Origin: Vulcanisaeta sp. UBA163
GTDB taxonomy: Archaea > Thermoproteota > Thermoprotei > Thermoproteales > Thermocladiaceae
Assembly: GCA_002496475.1 (NCBI GenBank)
Contig: DAJV01000074.1
Location: 9,358 to 17,503 of the forward strand
DNA: 8,146 bases
Direction: 5' to 3'
Position numbers and translations under genes: made by a program
Shown: positions 5,492 to 8,146 of the stretch, one piece after another
Numbering within the stretch: position 1 is the first letter of the stretch
Layout of the letters: each line of letters opens with the position of its first letter
Notes under the pieces: generated by a model
What the model saw: the letters and a program-made list of their open reading frames with translations, nothing else
Databases searched by the model: none
What the model was told of the DNA's origin: nothing

Positions 5492-6841
5492 ATGCCGTTA
5501 TTATCAGAGGCATGGCTAGATAGACATGTTGGGATGAATTACTACATAAGTGATTGCGAGGGTATTGGTGGTAGAGTGAAGCAGAGTCTCGAGGATTTCA
5601 TAGTTGAGGAGGTCCTAATTGATGGGCAGGTCGTGCCAACGAGCCTAACACAGAAACCAATGCCAAAAATAAACAATAAACCAGGCCCGTGGACATGGAT
5701 GATAATCGAAAAGAGGGGTATTGACGCAATAACATTACTGCTAATACTAAGTAGGAAGCTCGGTGTTAATACCCGTGATATTAGCTTCGGAGGACTTAAG
5801 GACACTATTGCCATTACCTCGCAGATAGTGTCCGTACGCGGCGTATCATTAGGCGGCATACCTAGTGACTTTGGTAGGAATATTAAGGTACTTAATGCGG
5901 TGGGTATGGATAGGGCATTCACGATCAAGGATATTTGGGGAAACGAATTCACAATAAGGGTAAGGGGTATTAACGAATCCAGGAGGGATAATATTGCTTG
6001 CATAATAAATCAGGTAATGGAGAGGGGATTGCCGGCGTACTACGGTTATCAACGCTTCGGGCTAAAGAGACCAAACTCCCACATAATTGGTAAGTATATA
6101 ATTCTTGGCAAGTTCGAGGAGGCAATCAGTGAATTACTGGCCCATGCATATCCAATGGAACCACCGAGGATTAGGGAGGTCAGGGAATTCATTGCAAGGA
6201 CGGAAGACTACACAAAGGCCCTTGAATTAATACCCAAGGGATACAGGTACTACCCAGAGAGGGCCGTGCTTAGGCATTTATCGAGTAACCCCCGGGACTT
6301 TGCCAATGCCATCAGGAGGTTACCACAGGAGTTGCTAACAATCTATGTGGAGGCTTACCAATCATACATATTCAACCTAGTATTAAGTGAACGCATTGGT
6401 AAGAACCTACCAATAAATACCGCGGTACCAGGGGACATGGTGGTGCTCCTGGACGAGCATGGATTACCCACGAGGCACATGATTCATGTCACTGAGACCA
6501 TGGTGGATAAGGTAAATGAGTTAGTGAAGAGGGGCCGAGCCGTGCCTGTGGCTCACATGGTGGGCCACTCAATGAAGCCCCTTCCTGGGTTACAGGGTGA
6601 CATTGAACTTGAAATCCTTAGGCGGGAGGGAGTTGATCCATCAATGTTTAGGGTTAAGTCAATACCAAGGCTATCAATTAGGGGTGGTTACAGGCCACTC
6701 TTTGTCAAGCCATTAATATTTAACGTTGATGGCTCAGGTAGTGACCTAACCCTAGTATTTAGGCTACCCAGGGGTAACTATGCCACTGTATTTCTCAGGG
6801 AGTTAATGAAGAGCATGAAGCCCGAGACTGATTACACCTAG
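5492..6841 (+). CDS. truD: tRNA pseudouridine(13) synthase TruD
   Basis: This 449-residue enzyme isomerises uridine to pseudouridine in tRNA (position 13 in the D arm in bacteria; archaeal and eukaryotic Pus7-type relatives also act on position 35 of some tRNAs). Signature elements in order are EDFIVEEV (34-41), FGGLKD (99-104) with the catalytic aspartate D104, GNEFTIRVRGI (150-160), YYGYQRFG (183-190) and the TRUD-domain stretch VEAYQSYIFNLVLSERIG (286-303). The protein has no membrane segments and acts in the cytoplasm. Length fits archaeal TruD, which is longer than the roughly 350-residue E. coli enzyme because of a larger TRUD insertion domain. The ATG at 5492 is the first start in frame and lies at the expected distance from an upstream AT-rich box. 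The stop is followed within six bases by a perfect inverted repeat. Confidence 0.95.
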   Translation: MPLLSEAWLDRHVGMNYYISDCEGIGGRVKQSLEDFIVEEVLIDGQVVPTSLTQKPMPKINNKPGPWTWMIIEKRGIDAITLLLILSRKLGVNTRDISFGGLKDTIAITSQIVSVRGVSLGGIPSDFGRNIKVLNAVGMDRAFTIKDIWGNEFTIRVRGINESRRDNIACIINQVMERGLPAYYGYQRFGLKRPNSHIIGKYIILGKFEEAISELLAHAYPMEPPRIREVREFIARTEDYTKALELIPKGYRYYPERAVLRHLSSNPRDFANAIRRLPQELLTIYVEAYQSYIFNLVLSERIGKNLPINTAVPGDMVVLLDEHGLPTRHMIHVTETMVDKVNELVKRGRAVPVAHMVGHSMKPLPGLQGDIELEILRREGVDPSMFRVKSIPRLSIRGGYRPLFVKPLIFNVDGSGSDLTLVFRLPRGNYATVFLRELMKSMKPETDYT

Positions 6842-6847
6842 GTAGTC

Positions 6848-6869
6848 CTTAGTCATGTTTATGACTAAG
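6848..6869. repeat. Perfect 9-bp inverted repeat between truD and the next gene
   Basis: CTTAGTCAT (6848-6856) and ATGACTAAG (6861-6869) are exact reverse complements separated by GTTT. The element starts six bases after the truD stop and ends 22 bases before the next ATG. As RNA it would be a 9-bp hairpin at the end of the truD message. As DNA it is a dyad of operator-like size just upstream of the TATA-like run of the downstream gene. No T-tract follows, so a terminator role is uncertain. Confidence 0.6.
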
Positions 6870-6870
6870 A

Positions 6871-6880
6871 AATAATATTA
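6871..6880 (+). promoter_or_regulatory. TATA-like box upstream of the 225-residue gene
   Basis: AATAATATTA lies between the inverted repeat and the ATG at 6892. Its centre is only about 16 bases before that ATG but about 31 bases before the in-frame ATG at 6907. If this is the real TATA box, translation may begin at 6907 on a nearly leaderless mRNA. Alternatively TTTATGAC (6858-6865), inside the inverted repeat, could serve the 6892 start at about 30 bases. Confidence 0.35.
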
Positions 6881-6891
6881 AGGGGAAAGCA

Positions 6892-7569
6892 ATGACAAGC
6901 GAACAAATGCAGCCAATACTACTCGGTGTGTCCGGTCTTGAGTACCAGGGATTCATGGAATGCGAAACAAACTTCCTACTATCATTAATGAACTCTGTGG
7001 AGAGGGGCGTCACCGAGAATAAAAAGCCCCAATACCCAGACAAGTCATGGTGGTCAGTGCTCATGATGGAGCCTGTAAAGGATGTACCAAGCATAGATCC
7101 AATGCAGGCACCACTTGTTAAGTTGACCAAGGCCTCACTAATAAACATACCAATCACAGACCCAACATACGGCAAGTACAGCATTAGGATGAACCAAGAG
7201 GTAGACCCAGCCACGGAGATAAGCAACGTAATAAACGCCATAACAACAGAGGCCCAGGTAAGACCCGTGATAGCATCAATCAACGCACTCGATAGATTCC
7301 TACACACGAAACCACAACTTAAGTGCGAAATCTATAATCAACTAGACAGGGCATTGAGAACTCTAATAATGAGGAGTAAAATAACGCACATAATATTATT
7401 CTCACCATACGGAAACCCACAGGGACCAGAGGAGGGTAATCACTCGGACTACGGGATCTACATAGCCACAGTAACGAGGCCAAGGCACGAGGACACCGTC
7501 AAAATCCACGAAATAGGCTACCTATTCAACCAGGCAGTTGAGGACGTAATGACAAACCAAGAATTCTAA
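6892..7569 (+). CDS. Unrecognised 225-residue protein with atypical codon use
   Basis: I do not recognise this protein. It is soluble, with no signal peptide or membrane segment. It is rich in Pro, Asn and Glu, with a segment WWSVLMMEP near 53-61, a helical-looking stretch around 110-165, and a C-terminal part HIILFSPYGNPQGPEEGNHSDY (with HI at about 167) then IYIATVTRP, resembling a beta-strand/loop/beta-strand unit. Codon use differs from its neighbours: by hand count isoleucine is about 14 ATA, 5 ATC, 1 ATT, and CCA, ACA and CTA are favoured. Arginine is still all AGG/AGA, as in hyperthermophiles. Such a shift suggests different expression level or different ancestry. The start is either ATG 6892 or the in-frame ATG 6907 (see the TATA-like box). 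The antisense ORF at 6849-7307 is hydrophobic but looks like a shadow. Confidence 0.72.
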   Translation: MTSEQMQPILLGVSGLEYQGFMECETNFLLSLMNSVERGVTENKKPQYPDKSWWSVLMMEPVKDVPSIDPMQAPLVKLTKASLINIPITDPTYGKYSIRMNQEVDPATEISNVINAITTEAQVRPVIASINALDRFLHTKPQLKCEIYNQLDRALRTLIMRSKITHIILFSPYGNPQGPEEGNHSDYGIYIATVTRPRHEDTVKIHEIGYLFNQAVEDVMTNQEF

Positions 7570-7645
7570 ACCATTAGAAACACAACACCAATAACCAAGC
7601 CAACACCCACCACGTAATAGCCACACCAAATGCATCATTAATCAC

Positions 7646-7670
7646 CTTTCAATATCCTATTGAAATCTTC
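7646..7670 (-). repeat. Lone CRISPR-repeat-like palindrome
   Basis: TTTCAATA (7647-7654) and TATTGAAA (7658-7665) form a perfect 8-bp inverted repeat around TCC. Read on the minus strand, the 25 bases from 7670 to 7646 begin GAAGATTTC and end ATTGAAAG. Crenarchaeal CRISPR repeats are commonly 24-25 bases, start with GA and end with ATTGAAAG or ATTGAAAC, which becomes the 8-nt 5' tag of crRNAs. There is no second copy at repeat-plus-spacer distance within the window and no cas gene, so this is not an array. It may be a degenerate or solitary repeat, or just a palindromic regulatory site about 80 bases after the previous gene. Confidence 0.3.
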
Positions 7671-7816
7671 TGACTCATTGACTTTCGGATTTCACGGAGA
7701 TAACTTTCTACTTCTAATTACTACTACTCGCGCTTATTCCCACGGTGTTTATTTGAGATTGAATTATTATTCTCACGGATTCTCAACTCCCCAACACCAT
7801 GCCTGTTCACACAATA

Positions 7817-7833
7817 CTTTATGCATTATAAAG
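7817..7833. repeat. AT-rich 6-bp palindrome with TATA-like arms
   Basis: CTTTAT (7817-7822) and ATAAAG (7828-7833) are exact reverse complements around GCATT. Each arm resembles a weak TATA element in one orientation. No supported ORF starts at the expected distance on either side, although an ATG at 7844 opens a 19-codon reading frame. A regulatory role is possible but unproven. Confidence 0.2.
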
Positions 7834-8146
7834 TGAGGTGCGCATGAAATCACGCATTTACTGTAATTGTAGGGCGCGTACGGTTACATGGGGCGCCTCT
7901 TAAAGGGTATACAGCACCACGCATGCCGCGTACTCCCTCACGCATCATGTGAACGTTTATTTACTCCCCAATTCATCCCTTCCTCATGCTTAGGCAAGGG
8001 CCACGGTTAATGTCTCTCAAGCTATACTGCGTAAGGCTGATAACTAGGAGATCCCGGATTCAGGTCACGACATGCCCATCAGCAATCTTCAGGATTACTT
8101 AAACTCAACATAACGGTATCGTCAGTAGGCCTATGATGAACCTCAT

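Larger units (their letters stand above)
7570..8146. other. 577-base terminal stretch with no supported gene
   Basis: Translation in all frames gives only short ORFs. Possible fragments are a 38-codon plus-strand ORF at 7986-8102, which has a TATA-like TTTATTTA about 27 bases upstream but a Cys/Arg-rich, unconvincing product, and a minus-strand open frame from the window edge down to a TGA at 8079-8081. Visible structures are an 8-bp palindrome at 7647-7665, a 6-bp palindrome CTTTAT/ATAAAG at 7817-7833, and three copies of CACGCAT at 7851-7857, 7918-7924 and 7939-7945. I see no tRNA, rRNA or repeat array here. The stretch may be a regulatory intergenic region or eroded sequence. Confidence 0.5.

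Noticed and set aside
5542..6052. Minus-strand ORFs inside truD
   Set aside because: They are shadows of a gene with unmistakable TruD motifs.
6849..7307. Minus-strand ORF of 152 hydrophobic residues that could be read as a membrane protein
   Set aside because: It lies inside the 225-residue plus-strand ORF, whose arginine codons are all AGG/AGA and whose product looks soluble and ordered. The hydrophobicity is what antisense reading of such codons tends to give. It is not fully excluded because the plus-strand protein is itself unrecognised.
7996..8081. tRNA-Ile-like stretch: anticodon-loop-like CTGATAA followed at tRNA spacing by AGATC, CCGGA, TTCAGGT
   Set aside because: The spacing imitates the 3' half of a tRNA, but the anticodon and T stems have several mismatches, the invariant A58 is G, only four acceptor pairs form and the 5' half is too long. 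A decayed tRNA fragment cannot be excluded but is not supported.
8133..8139. Exact C-box ATGATGA near the right edge, possible start of a C/D-box sRNA or of an ORF
   Set aside because: The window ends seven bases later, so no D box, guide or reading frame can be tested.

Overview
The window looks like chromosomal DNA from a thermophilic crenarchaeon, most likely of the Thermoproteales (a Vulcanisaeta/Caldivirga-type organism; this is inference, made without a database search). Four things point that way: a GTP-dependent dephospho-CoA kinase of the archaeal DUF359 type; an archaeal-style TruD; arginine codons dominated by AGG/AGA; and TATA boxes centred about 25-30 bases before most start codons with no Shine-Dalgarno sequence between, the signature of leaderless transcription. 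Overall composition is moderate in GC.

Layout. Bases 1-158 are an AT-rich intergenic stretch ending in a strong BRE/TATA promoter. 159-1223 encodes a GltD-like FAD/NAD(P)H oxidoreductase that lacks the usual N-terminal iron-sulfur domain. 1272-2180 encodes a fumarylacetoacetate hydrolase (FAH) superfamily enzyme with its metal-binding residues. A 331-base non-coding gap follows and holds a compact GC-rich hairpin directly after the FAH stop. 2512-3471 encodes an N4/N6-type SAM-dependent (DNA) methyltransferase with no restriction enzyme beside it. 3618-4139 on the minus strand is the dephospho-CoA kinase. It is divergent from 4180-5094 (unrecognised protein), and the 40-base gap between them contains a near-symmetrical bidirectional promoter. 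Then come a small CxxC...CxxC zinc-ribbon protein (5165-5458), the tRNA pseudouridine synthase TruD (5492-6841), a perfect 9-bp inverted repeat, and an unrecognised 225-residue protein with clearly different codon use (6892-7569). The last 577 bases (7570-8146) hold no gene I can support. They do contain a palindrome that ends, on the minus strand, in the 8-nt ATTGAAAG tag typical of crenarchaeal CRISPR repeats.

How the genes work together. Nearly every gene appears to have its own promoter, so this reads as a run of single-gene transcription units rather than an operon. CoA biosynthesis (dephospho-CoA kinase) and tRNA modification (TruD) are housekeeping functions. The oxidoreductase and the FAH enzyme may serve central carbon/nitrogen or sugar-acid metabolism. 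I do not see a defence cluster, a mobile element with intact genes, or a convincing new multi-gene system. The items most worth checking are the symmetrical promoter, the lone CRISPR-repeat-like palindrome, the orphan hairpin at 2199-2224, the orphan methyltransferase and the two unrecognised proteins.
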